Made by a program: the position numbers and the translations under genes | Source of the DNA: Bacteroidota bacterium | Lineage (GTDB): Bacteria > Bacteroidota > Bacteroidia > Cytophagales > Cyclobacteriaceae | Reading direction: 5' to 3' | Length of the DNA stretch: 64,000 nucleotides | Assembly: GCA_016866235.1 (NCBI GenBank) | Contig: VGMW01000002.1 | Location: forward strand, 372,001-436,000 | Notes under the pieces: model-generated | Told to the model about the DNA's origin: nothing | The model's database searches: none | Seen by the model: the letters and a program-made list of their open reading frames with translations, nothing else | In this document: piece by piece, positions 47,321 through 55,842 of the stretch | Layout: each line of letters opens with the position of its first letter | How positions within the stretch are numbered: position 1 is the stretch's first letter

Positions 47321-48247
47321 TTAATTGGGGTTGGAAATCCTCCAAATGGAAATTTTTCGGTCGTCGCCTGCAGAGGCAAAAGTAAGGTTATCAATCCACA
47401 AGACCCTGTTCACCGAATTTTTGTGTCCCCCGTACCGTGAATGATCCAAAACCCGCAAAAGTTTAAGGTCAGAGGCTTCCCAAAACTTTACCGTTTTATC
47501 CATACTACAAGTTATCAAATACCTTCCATCAGGGCTTTGCTGTAGGTGGTTGATCGCAAAAAGATGGGCATTAACCTCCTTATTCAATTGTATCAATTCA
47601 TCAACTCGCCAGCGCTTCAATTTAGCATCCCTTGATCCGCTAAGCAGAAATTCACCATTAGGTTCCCAGGCCATTGTGAAAATGGAAAAATCGTGAGCCT
47701 TCCACTGGTTCAGACATTCCAGGCCATCCTTGTAAATCAGTCGAATGACACAATCGCTGTAACCTGCTGCGATTAGCCCGTTTACTGGGTTACAAACCAG
47801 GCATCGCAGGCTTTTTTCTGAATGTCGTTGGATGGCTTTAGTTTTTAATGTCTGGTGATTAATGCATACAAGGCTGCCATCTGCCAGCCCTACATACAAA
47901 TCATCTTCAACCCACAGTAGATCGTAAATGGCCATGGCACCTGTTTTTACGAACCCTGCATCCTTTAAGGATCGAACTTCTATAAATTGAATGCCATCAT
48001 TGTTTTTTCCCACCGCCAGTATACCAGCTTTGGAATTATGGGCCAGACTGTAAACCGATCCTTCTGACTTGGCAATCAATCTGCCCTGATCCGGCTCCTC
48101 CAGGCTCCACTCCACCACCATACCATCTCCACCGGCAGAAATAAATTTTTGCTGTGAAATCCATTCCAGGCGGTAAATGGCATCCTGATGCCCCTCATAT
48201 TGGGCCAGTCGGGTAACCATCGGCCGGTAGTCCGGATCGCGTTCCAT
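47321..48247 (-). CDS. WD40-repeat beta-propeller protein
   Basis: 308 residues with about seven WD40 blades, for example GHQDAIYRLEWISQQKFISA, AHDFSIFTMAWEPNGEFLLS and HKNSVNRVLWIDNLTFASAG; several end in W-x-x or IW/FW. No signal peptide, so cytoplasmic scaffold. First gene of a WD40-DivIVA-folB unit with a TAGTTTTG promoter. Partner unknown; the tight link to a DivIVA protein suggests the two interact. Confidence 0.9.
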   Translation of the reverse strand: MERDPDYRPMVTRLAQYEGHQDAIYRLEWISQQKFISAGGDGMVVEWSLEEPDQGRLIAKSEGSVYSLAHNSKAGILAVGKNNDGIQFIEVRSLKDAGFVKTGAMAIYDLLWVEDDLYVGLADGSLVCINHQTLKTKAIQRHSEKSLRCLVCNPVNGLIAAGYSDCVIRLIYKDGLECLNQWKAHDFSIFTMAWEPNGEFLLSGSRDAKLKRWRVDELIQLNKEVNAHLFAINHLQQSPDGRYLITCSMDKTVKFWEASDLKLLRVLDHSRYGGHKNSVNRVLWIDNLTFASAGDDRKISIWRISNPN

Positions 48248-48273
48248 TTTTATTTGTTTGCCTGAATTTGAAT

Positions 48274-48281
48274 CAAAACTA
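48274..48281 (-). promoter_or_regulatory. -7 box of the WD40-DivIVA-folB unit
   Basis: Minus-strand TAGTTTTG fits TAnnTTTG, 26 bases before the ATG at 48247, in the 43-base divergent gap with the phosphopantetheinyl transferase gene. Confidence 0.5.
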
Positions 48282-48290
48282 TATTTAAAG

Positions 48291-48950
48291 ATGCCTTTAG
48301 AGAAATCTTCTGCCCCGATCTCTTCTTGGACCTTGGATAAGGGTGCTTGCTGGGCAGTTTGGAGAATCCTGGAGCCCGAAGATTTTTTTCTGGCCTTTAC
48401 AGATGAAGCAGGGTCTATTGAGATTTCACCTAAAGCCCCTATGCGCAGGATGGAATGGCTGGCATCCAGATATCTCGCCCGTGAAATGATGGTTTCACTC
48501 GGACAGGGTTATTTTGGCCTAACCAAATCAGATGAAGGGAAACCCAGACTGATAGGTTCAGGATTGAAAATATCGCTTTCTCATTCCTACCCTTTTGTTG
48601 CTGTGCAAATCGCTTCTGACTTTGAGGTTGGGATCGATATTGAAAAACCAAGGGAGCAACTGTATAAGGTAATGCCGAGGGTTTTACAACCTGAGGAATA
48701 TTCCGATGCGTCAGCGTCTTTAAAAAAACTTTGTTTGTACTGGAGTGCTAAGGAGGCACTCTTTAAAATTCACGGAGGTGGACCGTTTTCTTTTAGGGAG
48801 CATTTTAAAATCAATCCATTCAAGGAGGAGACCCATGGGTTTATTTCCGCATCAGTTAGGGGCGTTGAAATTAAGTCAAATCACCTTTTGGAATATGTTA
48901 ACACCGATGAATATGTTCTCATAACCACTGGTCGTCCATGCGCAAACTGA
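48291..48950 (+). CDS. 4'-phosphopantetheinyl transferase (Sfp type)
   Basis: Transfers phosphopantetheine from CoA to carrier proteins; 219 residues from ATG 48291 (MPLEKSSAPISSW). An in-frame TTG at 48258 is less likely. Mg-binding motif VGIDIEK and the WSAKEALFKIHG motif are clear, with SLSHSYPFVAVQI before them. Its 3' end overlaps the redoxin gene by 13 bases. No polyketide or peptide synthase genes are near, so it may serve a distant cluster or fatty-acid ACP. Confidence 0.9.
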   Translation: MPLEKSSAPISSWTLDKGACWAVWRILEPEDFFLAFTDEAGSIEISPKAPMRRMEWLASRYLAREMMVSLGQGYFGLTKSDEGKPRLIGSGLKISLSHSYPFVAVQIASDFEVGIDIEKPREQLYKVMPRVLQPEEYSDASASLKKLCLYWSAKEALFKIHGGGPFSFREHFKINPFKEETHGFISASVRGVEIKSNHLLEYVNTDEYVLITTGRPCAN

Positions 48951-49501
48951 TTACTTTTTTGCTTTCTTTTCTCTTTTGCAGCTTAGCCGTCGCCCAAAAT
49001 GTAGACATCCCTCTTTTGGCAGTTCAAATCGACGGAGCGCCATTTGATTTGAAAAAAGATACGAGGGAAGGGCTGGTGCTATTTTTTACCTCCAGCCAGT
49101 GTCCTTTTGATGACCACTATTTCACCAGACTTCGTGACCTGAATCAGGGGTTCAAAAATAAAATTGGATTCTATTTCATTAATGCCTCCTTTGAAGACAC
49201 CAGGGATGAAATCCGGAAGCAGATGAATGAGTGGGGAAACGATATTCCTTATTTGCTTGACGAGGGCAATATTATTTCAAAAGCCTTAATGGTAAAACGA
49301 ACTACAGAATGTATTCTGCTTAAGCGCAATAAAACAGCTTTATCTATTTTTTACCGAGGTCCAATCGATGACAATCCCCAGGTGGCAAATGATGCAGACC
49401 ATGAATACCTGGAAGAGGCCATTAAAAACTTACTGGAGGGCAGAGAAAATACCGCTAACTCAGCTCGGGTAGCTGGCTGCCTGATCAGGGACCGTTACTA
49501 A
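48938..49501 (+). CDS. Exported redoxin-like protein with single active-site Cys
   Basis: 187 residues; signal peptide MRKLITFLLSFLFCSLAVAQ. A thioredoxin/AhpC-like fold with SSQCPFDDHYF, where one Cys replaces the usual CxxC, then YLLDEGNIISKAL and a strand with Cys (TTECILLKRN). A C-terminal GCLI motif holds another Cys. This looks like the redoxin group with QCPY-type sites, possibly peroxidase or metallo-oxidase-associated. Overlaps the transferase gene; converges with lptD, overlapping by four bases. Confidence 0.75.
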   Translation: MRKLITFLLSFLFCSLAVAQNVDIPLLAVQIDGAPFDLKKDTREGLVLFFTSSQCPFDDHYFTRLRDLNQGFKNKIGFYFINASFEDTRDEIRKQMNEWGNDIPYLLDEGNIISKALMVKRTTECILLKRNKTALSIFYRGPIDDNPQVANDADHEYLEEAIKNLLEGRENTANSARVAGCLIRDRY

Positions 49502-52155
49502 AAAGAGCCAAGGCTATCAAAGAAGGATCGCTGTCTGCTGATCCGCAAATCCTGTAGTAGACTTGATTTAACTCCGATGTTGAAGCTGTAAAATTGCATT
49601 CTTCCGAATGGCACCCAGTTTAGACTCATGGTCCAGCAATGGAGGTCTCTGGAGAGCGAAATATTGGTTTGGGTGAAGGCCTTCTTATCAATGTCGTATC
49701 CGGTGTTGTACTGAATTTTCCACTTTTCGGATAGGCTTATGTCGCCATTAAGTCTAATGGCCTGAACCACCTGCGCTTTTTCGTATCCGTTTTTGTTAAG
49801 TGTGAAATTATAGTTCAAACGTAAATTCCAAGGAATGTTGAAGTCAACATAGGCATCGGGGTTGGCCAGCAAAAAATTTTTATCTGGCTCGTTGAGATTC
49901 GATTTGGCAATTTTATCTCTGGTTTGATTGTCCTTATCTCTTCCTTTTGGATTCAGGTTGGTTCCAAAATTAAAATTGACGCTTGAGAGATTTCCCAGTT
50001 TTATTTTTCCATCCTTCCAGGTATAGCGGTCAATTTTTTCCTGGAACACAACTTTATTGACGATGCTGTCGAGGCGGTATTGGTACGGATCTAAAGTGCC
50101 GCCAAAATTTAGATTGATTTTATCGTTCAGGATGTTGGTATTGGCGCTTAATGATAGGGGAGAGAGTTTATATTCCGTTGCTTCAAAATTGTATCCACCA
50201 CTGATCGATAGGGTATTGAACAATGAAATTTTCCTCGCCACGGTGTCCTCCTTGCCCTTCACCTTCATTTCTAAAGTATTGTTAATCCCGAATCCAAGAG
50301 TTTTTGACCCTGTTCTTCTGGATTCTCCGTATGCATAACCCTGGTGCACCGAATAAAATTGTTCACGACCCCTCACATCAAATTTTTGAAAATATCCTTT
50401 GGATGGATCGGTGTAGTCGGGTTGGAAATTAAGGCTAACGCTGGGCGCAATGATGTGACGAATGGCTTGAACTTTTCTGTTCTGCCCGAAAAAGGCCATA
50501 CCAAAAATCCTGGTGTTGATCGATGCGCTCATGGAATAATTCGATACCCTGTTGAATCCGTCAACCGTATCCTGAACTTCAGGATTACCATTGCCATCAA
50601 GCCCCCACTTCAATCTATCGAAATACCAGATTTCATCGTATGCAATGGATGGACTAAGGGTGAAGTAGCGAAGAAGTTTAATAGAGGTTGAAAATGGAAT
50701 GGTGTGCTTTACGCCTTTTCTGGATTGCTTGAGAAAATTTGGCAGGTTCTCAAGGGTGAAAGGAGCGATCGAATCACTATAGACATATTCCTTTCTGGCA
50801 TTTAGTTTTCTAACCTTTTGCTGGTTGGTGATTTGATTGGTGGCTACGCTGGTAAGTCTGATGTTGACATTTTCCAGAAAATCCACACCCCGGGCAACCT
50901 TTCTGAAAGGATAAATATTATTGACGTTGAGCGATACATCAGGCGCCGGTATATCCACCCTTTTGGTTACGAGGTCCTGGTTGTGTCTAAGGTTCGCACC
51001 TAAGGTAATCCCTGCTACAGGAAAGGATTTTGAGTAGGAGACATTTGAGCTCATTTTGGTGGTTGTCTGATCGAACCTCGCATTTTGAATCGAGGTATTG
51101 ATTCCCAGATAATTGTTGTTGGAAAAGGAAGAGGTAGCGGCATTTACACTTGCTGAAAAACGACCGGTTCCTTTTGTTTGAGGTGTATGCGACCAGGTGA
51201 GGACAAAATCTTTTCTGGCATTTTTTTCCTCGATTTTATCCGATTGTCTGTTGTTGGTAAAATTGAAATTGAAGGATCCGTCATACCGATAGCGCTTTTT
51301 ATAGTTCATGTTCAGTTGCAGTCCACTGGATCCCTTTGAGTAAATATCTCCGCGCACCGTCAACTTCAGGTATTCACTGATATCGAAGAAGTAACCGCCA
51401 CCTCTCAGGAAAAATCCACGACGACCCTCTTCACCATAGGTTGGTATGATTACCCCTGATGTGCTTTTTATTTTTGAAGGAAACATTCCAAATAAAAACG
51501 CCAGTGGGGTGGGGATGTGGTTGAATTCCAGATAGAATGGACCTGATACAATTTTATCACCGGGTATGGCTTTGGATCTTGTGCTGATTACCCTAAAGTG
51601 CGGATCAGGAAGATCGCAGGTGGTGTAGGCATTGGTGGTACTGAACAACTCTCCCCGGGTATTTTTGAAAACGGATGCTCCGTGCAACAGTCCTTCGCCC
51701 TGCTTGGTTACGACTTCTCTGATCTTAGCCTGTTTCGACTTAAAATTGTAAACGATTTCCTTGGTCTCATATTTTTCCTGTCCGTTTACAAATACCGGAT
51801 AACCAATTCTTCTGCCAGCCGAATCAAGTTTTCCTTTCGCTGTTAGTGTTGATTCGTTATAGTCAATGGTGATTTCTTCAGCTTCAAGTTGGATTTCGCC
51901 ATAGGTAATTTTCGCTTCACCGTATAACCGGACAATTTTGGTTACCAGGTTTGAATTGATTGAATCTTTGGCTGAATAAAGAATGGTGGTGGTAATATCA
52001 CTCTTTACAGCTGTGCTGTCTTTGGTGGTTTGGATCGAATCCTTTGCCGTTGAGGTGTTTGGTAAAGGTGGACGACCAGCGCCCCGTATGCCTTGCGCCG
52101 TTGCCGATGAGGCTAAACCCACTAAAATGACGGGAAGCAATAGGCGCAAAGCCAT
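49498..52155 (-). CDS. lptD: LptD-like outer-membrane LPS assembly protein
   Basis: Places lipopolysaccharide in the outer leaflet of the outer membrane. From ATG 52155 a signal peptide (MALRLLLPVILVGLASSATA) opens the protein of 885 residues; another in-frame start at 52200 would add 15. Residues about 60-200 are the OstA/LptA-like periplasmic jellyroll (LYGEAKITYGEIQLEAEEIT), the rest a large beta-barrel (GVIIPTYGEEGRRGFFLRGG). The C-terminus (LRISRQRSFFDSLGSF) is aromatic. Divergent from the amidase gene. Assignment rests on architecture and the gene neighbourhood. Confidence 0.82.
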   Translation of the reverse strand: MALRLLLPVILVGLASSATAQGIRGAGRPPLPNTSTAKDSIQTTKDSTAVKSDITTTILYSAKDSINSNLVTKIVRLYGEAKITYGEIQLEAEEITIDYNESTLTAKGKLDSAGRRIGYPVFVNGQEKYETKEIVYNFKSKQAKIREVVTKQGEGLLHGASVFKNTRGELFSTTNAYTTCDLPDPHFRVISTRSKAIPGDKIVSGPFYLEFNHIPTPLAFLFGMFPSKIKSTSGVIIPTYGEEGRRGFFLRGGGYFFDISEYLKLTVRGDIYSKGSSGLQLNMNYKKRYRYDGSFNFNFTNNRQSDKIEEKNARKDFVLTWSHTPQTKGTGRFSASVNAATSSFSNNNYLGINTSIQNARFDQTTTKMSSNVSYSKSFPVAGITLGANLRHNQDLVTKRVDIPAPDVSLNVNNIYPFRKVARGVDFLENVNIRLTSVATNQITNQQKVRKLNARKEYVYSDSIAPFTLENLPNFLKQSRKGVKHTIPFSTSIKLLRYFTLSPSIAYDEIWYFDRLKWGLDGNGNPEVQDTVDGFNRVSNYSMSASINTRIFGMAFFGQNRKVQAIRHIIAPSVSLNFQPDYTDPSKGYFQKFDVRGREQFYSVHQGYAYGESRRTGSKTLGFGINNTLEMKVKGKEDTVARKISLFNTLSISGGYNFEATEYKLSPLSLSANTNILNDKINLNFGGTLDPYQYRLDSIVNKVVFQEKIDRYTWKDGKIKLGNLSSVNFNFGTNLNPKGRDKDNQTRDKIAKSNLNEPDKNFLLANPDAYVDFNIPWNLRLNYNFTLNKNGYEKAQVVQAIRLNGDISLSEKWKIQYNTGYDIDKKAFTQTNISLSRDLHCWTMSLNWVPFGRMQFYSFNIGVKSSLLQDLRISRQRSFFDSLGSF

Positions 52156-52245
52156 GTAGGTCCTGTTAGGGAAGTTTAGCTTTTGGTAAAAAATTCTCAA
52201 TTTTGCCCGAAATTTATTCTAAAACACCCATTTCCCGTCACGCTG

Positions 52246-53031
52246 ATGCGGATTATCGGAACCTGGTTCCTCTTGTTAGCAATAACCTTGCTGAATTTAT
52301 CAGCGGTTTCTACCGAATCAGCCGGTACGAAGGTGTCTGTGGTTGTTATCGATGCTGGTCATGGGGGCAAGGATCCGGGTACCCGTGGTAAGGCAGTAAG
52401 GGAAAAGGACGTCGCACTTAAAATCTCCCTTTTGTTGGGCAATTACATTGAAAAAAACCTGCCCGACGTGAAAGTTATTTATACCAGAAAAGATGATCGA
52501 TACCTGGATCTTAATGAAAGAGCAGAAATTGCAAATAAGTCGAATGCTGATTTATTTATATGTATTCACGCCAACAGCGTTCCCCGTGCAGATACCCAAG
52601 GCACGGAAACTTATGTGATGGGTTTACACAAGACAGAGCAGAATTTTAATGTTTCCAAGAGAGAGAATTCAGTAATGTTGCTCGATGATAACTACAAAGA
52701 GAAGTATGAAGGCTTTGATCCGTCAAGTCCTGAATCTTATATTCTCTTTTCCCTGGCGCAATCGGCATACCAGGAAAGCAGTTTGAAACTTGCGGAAAAA
52801 ATTGAACGACAATTTAAAACTAAGGCAGGAAGGAACAGTTTGGGTGTGAAGCAAGCTGGTTTTTGGGTCCTATGGAAAACCACCATGCCCAGTGTACTGA
52901 TTGAAACCGGATTTTTAACGAATCCTTCTGAAGAGGCATTCCTTGGAAGTTCCTCAGGACAGGATGCAATTGCCTCCTCCATCTTCCGGGCATTTAAAGA
53001 TTACAAGGCTCAAATGGAAGCCATAAACTAA
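52246..53031 (+). CDS. N-acetylmuramoyl-L-alanine amidase (Amidase_3)
   Basis: Zn-dependent murein hydrolase of 261 residues. I use ATG 52246, which starts on the export signal (MRIIGTWFLLLAITLLNL); a TTG 21 codons upstream is unlikely. Metal ligands: DAGHGGKDPG (His), NERAEIAN (Glu) and FICIHANS (His); the catalytic Glu is in LIETGFLTNPSEE. SPESYILFSLAQSAY is the insert that gates the site in AmiC-type enzymes. Five bases before the MlaD gene and divergent from lptD. Confidence 0.95.
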   Translation: MRIIGTWFLLLAITLLNLSAVSTESAGTKVSVVVIDAGHGGKDPGTRGKAVREKDVALKISLLLGNYIEKNLPDVKVIYTRKDDRYLDLNERAEIANKSNADLFICIHANSVPRADTQGTETYVMGLHKTEQNFNVSKRENSVMLLDDNYKEKYEGFDPSSPESYILFSLAQSAYQESSLKLAEKIERQFKTKAGRNSLGVKQAGFWVLWKTTMPSVLIETGFLTNPSEEAFLGSSSGQDAIASSIFRAFKDYKAQMEAIN

Positions 53032-53036
53032 TACAC

Positions 53037-54002
53037 GTGAAAAACAGGGAATTAATTGTTGGTGTTTTTGCAGCAGTGGCCATAGCCGCGCTGTATTTGG
53101 GCTTTAATTATTTGAAGGGAAAAGATTTTTTCCATCATACCGCCACCTACTTTGTCAAATACGATAACGTAAGTGAATTGGCAGCCTCGAATCCGGTGCT
53201 GGTCAATGGCTATGCCGTTGGAAGGGTTAGTAAGATCGGACTTTTGCCAAGGGAGGGAAACAGGGTTTTGGTTGAGCTGGAAATTGAAGGCAACGTACCC
53301 ATTGGGAAAGATGCAAAGGCAACGCTGAGTAGCGCCCTGCTCGGTAGTAAGTCCATCTTACTTGACCTGGGCGATACACGCTATCCTGCCAAACCCGGCG
53401 ATACATTAAGAGGCGAGTTGGCCAAGGGAATGATTGAAATGATTTCTGAAACTGCCAACCCGGTTGCAGTTGATATGCAGTCCACATTGAAAAAATTTAA
53501 TGGTATTCTCGATGACCTGGCCGTTACCCTGGAAACCATTAATCCTGTTATCCACAAGTTCAATGAAACGCCCACTAAGCTCAATGGATTATTGGATCAA
53601 TCGGGCCAAAACTTAAACGATATGTCTTTGACCATAAAGGAGGTTTCCGACAAGTTGAAACTAAGTTTAGCGGAGTTAGATCCTACCCTTAAAAATTTAC
53701 GGGTGATCTCCGATTCACTTCGTCAGCTTGAAATAAACCGAACGCTGGAGCAAACAAGGACTACGCTGGTCTCCATGTCAGAGATTATGACCAAGCTCAA
53801 AAATGGCGACAATTCTGCAAGCAAACTTTTGACGGAAGACTCCCTGTACAACAATGTAAACCGACTTGTATTGAGTATAGACAGTTTAACCAATCACGTT
53901 AACAACGACCCTAAAGATTTTTTTGGGCCACTGGCGAAAAGCAGGAAAAAAATTGAGCGTGAGCGTCGTCGGGAAGAAGAGAAGAAAAAATCATCTAAGT
54001 AA
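53037..54002 (+). CDS. MlaD/MCE family lipid-transport protein
   Basis: 321 residues, GTG start at 53037 (no ATG nearby, and the next residues KNRELIVGVFAAVAIAALYL form the membrane anchor). One N-terminal helix, MCE domain at about 35-115 (YFVKYDNVSELAASNPVLVN), then a long helical region and a basic C-terminus (RKKIERERRREEEKKKSSK). MlaD hexamers move phospholipids between membranes. No MlaE/F genes adjoin. Cotranscribed with the amidase. Confidence 0.92.
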   Translation: MKNRELIVGVFAAVAIAALYLGFNYLKGKDFFHHTATYFVKYDNVSELAASNPVLVNGYAVGRVSKIGLLPREGNRVLVELEIEGNVPIGKDAKATLSSALLGSKSILLDLGDTRYPAKPGDTLRGELAKGMIEMISETANPVAVDMQSTLKKFNGILDDLAVTLETINPVIHKFNETPTKLNGLLDQSGQNLNDMSLTIKEVSDKLKLSLAELDPTLKNLRVISDSLRQLEINRTLEQTRTTLVSMSEIMTKLKNGDNSASKLLTEDSLYNNVNRLVLSIDSLTNHVNNDPKDFFGPLAKSRKKIERERRREEEKKKSSK

Positions 54003-54025
54003 AAATTATTGCTGACTTCCTGAAG

Positions 54026-54877
54026 ATGGAGGAAAAGGAGATTAAAGCCCTGATTTCGTTGCTCGACGATGAGGACAAAAATATCTCTGCGCATGTGGAA
54101 GATAAACTAAGGTCCCTAGGTACCTCTGCGATTCCATTTCTGGAGCAGGAGTGGGAATCCAATCTTAACCCCGAAGTTCAGCGCCGGATTGAAAACATCA
54201 TCCATGACCTGCAGGGCGATCAGTTGCGCGAGCGGTTGTTGGATTGGTATCATGGCGGGGAAAGAGATCTGTTAACAGGGATGTGGATAATTGCCACCAT
54301 CCAATATCCGGATCTTGAGCTTGAAAAGGTAAAACAGGATTTGGAGCAGATATATTACGAGACCTGGCTTGAGTTTCGCAATGACATGACAGCGCTTGAG
54401 CGAATCAAGGTTATTAATAGTGTGTTGTTCAGCAAGCTTCGTTTCGGCGCCAACACACGTAATTTTCATTCGCCCGGTAATTCAATGATCAATATTGTGA
54501 TGGAGAGTAAGAAGGGCAATCCCATCACATTGTGTGTCATTTATATGTTGGTTGCCAGAAAATTGAAGCTTCCGGTATTTGGAGTAAACCTTCCCAATTT
54601 GTTTATGTTGTTGTACCGCGATGAATCGCAGGATCTCTACATCAATGCATTCAATCGTGGTCTGATTTTTACGCGTCAGGATCTGGAAAATTACATCCAT
54701 GAGATTCACCTGACGCCTCAAGCGAGTTTTTTTGAGCCTTGCGGGGAAGAAGAGATCATTCGGCGTGCACTTCGAAACATTGTTATGGCCTTTGAAAAAA
54801 TTGGTGAGCACGCACGTGCTGAAGAGGTAAAGCAGCTTTTGTTTTTGATTTCGGAGGGCGGTGATTTAGGTGTTTGA
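54026..54877 (+). CDS. SirB1-like transglutaminase-fold protein
   Basis: 283 residues, cytoplasmic. An N-terminal helical HEAT-like stretch (to about 90) precedes the Transglut_core2 domain (NSMINIVMESKKGNPITLCV, YMLVARKLKLPVFGVNLPNL). The NSxxxxVLxxRxGxP pattern of SirB1 is recognisable; the catalytic Cys would be in LCVIY. C-terminal helices may form TPR-like repeats. Function in Bacteroidota is unknown; SirB1-type proteins occur near translation genes. It ends the lptD-divergent block, 24 bases after the MlaD gene. Confidence 0.8.
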   Translation: MEEKEIKALISLLDDEDKNISAHVEDKLRSLGTSAIPFLEQEWESNLNPEVQRRIENIIHDLQGDQLRERLLDWYHGGERDLLTGMWIIATIQYPDLELEKVKQDLEQIYYETWLEFRNDMTALERIKVINSVLFSKLRFGANTRNFHSPGNSMINIVMESKKGNPITLCVIYMLVARKLKLPVFGVNLPNLFMLLYRDESQDLYINAFNRGLIFTRQDLENYIHEIHLTPQASFFEPCGEEEIIRRALRNIVMAFEKIGEHARAEEVKQLLFLISEGGDLGV

Positions 54878-54997
54878 TAGGGATAATCTCGCGTCTGTCT
54901 ACGGTGGGTGAAGTGAAAGGGTAAGAGAATTTACACGTCTGTTGATTTAGATAGGTAAATGCACCACTATAGTACTCTAAAGATATCCTACATGGTT

Positions 54998-55048
54998 ACG
55001 ATCTCTTGAAGGAGAATAAAGAATGTAAAACGTAAATATTTTATCCAA
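54998..55048 (-). pseudogene. Truncated third copy of the GIY-YIG gene (5' end only)
   Basis: The TTG at 55048 starts the same MDKIFTFYILYSPSRD as the two full copies, but identity stops after 17 codons at about 54998. This marks the left edge of the 373-bp tandem array. Confidence 0.85.
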
Positions 55049-55063
55049 AACCTTTTAAAAACG

Positions 55064-55088
55064 AAAAGCGGACCATCGTCCGCTTTTT
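55064..55088. terminator. Terminator in 373-bp unit, copy 1
   Basis: AAAAGCGGAC (55064-55073), CATC, GTCCGCTTTT (55078-55087). T-rich in both directions; on the minus strand it follows the tRNA 3' end by about ten bases. Confidence 0.8.
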
Positions 55089-55096
55089 ATTTCCGT

Positions 55097-55156
55097 GGGA
55101 GCTGAGGGGTTCGAACCCCCGACCCTCCCGACTTGAAGTCGGGATGCTCTGAACCA
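55097..55156 (-). pseudogene. tRNA 3' remnant fused to GIY-YIG copy 1
   Basis: Minus strand: the D-loop GG onward, an anticodon arm CCCGA-CTTCAAG-TCGGG, variable loop, intact T-arm GGGGGTTCGAACCCCTC and acceptor strand AGCTCCC. The 5' acceptor and first D-stem strand are missing, replaced by the end of the nuclease gene, whose TAG stop (55158-55160) abuts it. If read as a tRNA the anticodon would be UCA, but it cannot fold fully. Confidence 0.85.
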
Positions 55157-55157
55157 A

Positions 55158-55421
55158 CTATTTCATTTTGGACTTTATTAAAGCCTCAATTTTCTTTCTA
55201 CTCTTCCAGCTTTTAACGCTACGCTCTCGAGCATAAGCAGATATCTTATCAGGATACTGCTCCAAAAAAGATATTTGCCAGTCTTCTTGGCTGCCCGTGA
55301 ATCCTTTATGCTTAGAGTTATGTCGGCGAAGTCGCTCCTGAATTTGGTCAGAAGTGTATCCGAGGTAGTAACGATCTCTTGAAGGAGAATAAAGAATGTA
55401 AAACGTAAATATTTTATCCAA
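55158..55421 (-). CDS. GIY-YIG nuclease, copy 1
   Basis: 87 residues, a stand-alone GIY-YIG domain like the small YhbQ/UvrC-N relatives. Strand motifs are FYILYSPSRD (GIY) and YYLGYTSD (YIG), then RLRRHNSKHKGF with the conserved Arg, and ARERSVKSWKSRKKIEAL with the catalytic-type Glu. Start TTG at 55421 (no ATG upstream in frame). Its protein is identical to copy 2. The stop codon lies at the D-loop of a tRNA remnant. It may be a homing-type endonuclease that spread into the tRNA locus, or a passenger duplicated with it. Confidence 0.88.
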   Translation of the reverse strand: MDKIFTFYILYSPSRDRYYLGYTSDQIQERLRRHNSKHKGFTGSQEDWQISFLEQYPDKISAYARERSVKSWKSRKKIEALIKSKMK

Positions 55422-55436
55422 ACCCTTTTAAAAACG

Positions 55437-55461
55437 AAAAGCGGACCATCGTCCGCTTTTT
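55437..55461. terminator. Terminator in 373-bp unit, copy 2
   Basis: Exact repeat, 373 bases on, of the hairpin AAAAGCGGAC...GTCCGCTTTT. It separates the upstream tRNA remnant from GIY-YIG copy 1. Confidence 0.8.
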
Positions 55462-55469
55462 ATTTCCGT

Positions 55470-55529
55470 GGGAGCTGAGGGGTTCGAACCCCCGACCCTC
55501 CCGACTTAAAGTCGGGATGCTCTGAACCA
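55470..55529 (-). pseudogene. tRNA 3' remnant fused to GIY-YIG copy 2
   Basis: Same structure as the remnant at 55097, but the anticodon loop reads CTTTAAG, so a formal UUA anticodon (would read UAA). The T-arm and 3' acceptor are intact while the 5' acceptor strand is missing. Confidence 0.85.
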
Positions 55530-55530
55530 A

Positions 55531-55794
55531 CTATTTCATTTTGGACTTTATTAAAGCCTCAATTTTCTTTCTACTCTTCCAGCTTTTAACGCTACGCTCT
55601 CGAGCATAAGCCGATATCTTATCAGGATACTGCTCCAAAAAAGATATTTGCCAGTCTTCTTGGCTGCCCGTGAATCCTTTATGCTTAGAGTTATGTCGGC
55701 GAAGTCGCTCCTGAATTTGGTCAGAAGTGTATCCGAGGTAGTAACGATCTCTTGAAGGAGAATAAAGAATGTAAAACGTAAATATTTTATCCAA
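55531..55794 (-). CDS. GIY-YIG nuclease, copy 2
   Basis: 87 residues, identical in protein to copy 1 and differing by one silent base (Ser codon TCG for TCT). TTG start at 55794, 16 bases or so upstream of which is the hairpin at 55810-55834 that follows tRNA-Val. Two intact, identical ORFs next to each other argue either for very recent duplication or for selection on the protein. Same domain features as copy 1: GIY, YIG, Arg and Glu motifs all present, so probably catalytically competent. Confidence 0.88.
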   Translation of the reverse strand: MDKIFTFYILYSPSRDRYYLGYTSDQIQERLRRHNSKHKGFTGSQEDWQISFLEQYPDKISAYARERSVKSWKSRKKIEALIKSKMK

Positions 55795-55809
55795 ACCCTT
55801 TTAAAAACG

Positions 55810-55834
55810 AAAAGAGGACCATCGTCCGCTTTTT
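55810..55834. terminator. Terminator after tRNA-Val (copy 3, one mismatch)
   Basis: AAAAGAGGAC...GTCCGCTTTT: the same hairpin as in the other units with one base changed, so the stem has one mismatch. On the minus strand it follows the tRNA-Val 3' end by eight bases. Confidence 0.65.
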
Positions 55835-55842
55835 ATTTCCGT

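Larger units (their letters stand above)
54998..55743 (-). repeat. Two tandem copies of a 373-bp tRNA/GIY-YIG unit
   Basis: Unit 1 (54998-55370) and unit 2 (55371-55743) differ at only three positions by eye: one in the TTG leader, one in the anticodon, one synonymous in the nuclease. A third partial copy runs from 55744 into the intact tRNA-Val. The near identity suggests recent duplication or gene conversion. Confidence 0.9.

Noticed and set aside
55097-55530. The two 3' tRNA remnants as working nonsense-suppressor tRNAs (UCA, UUA)
   Set aside because: Both lack the 5' acceptor strand and half of the D-stem, so no complete cloverleaf can form.
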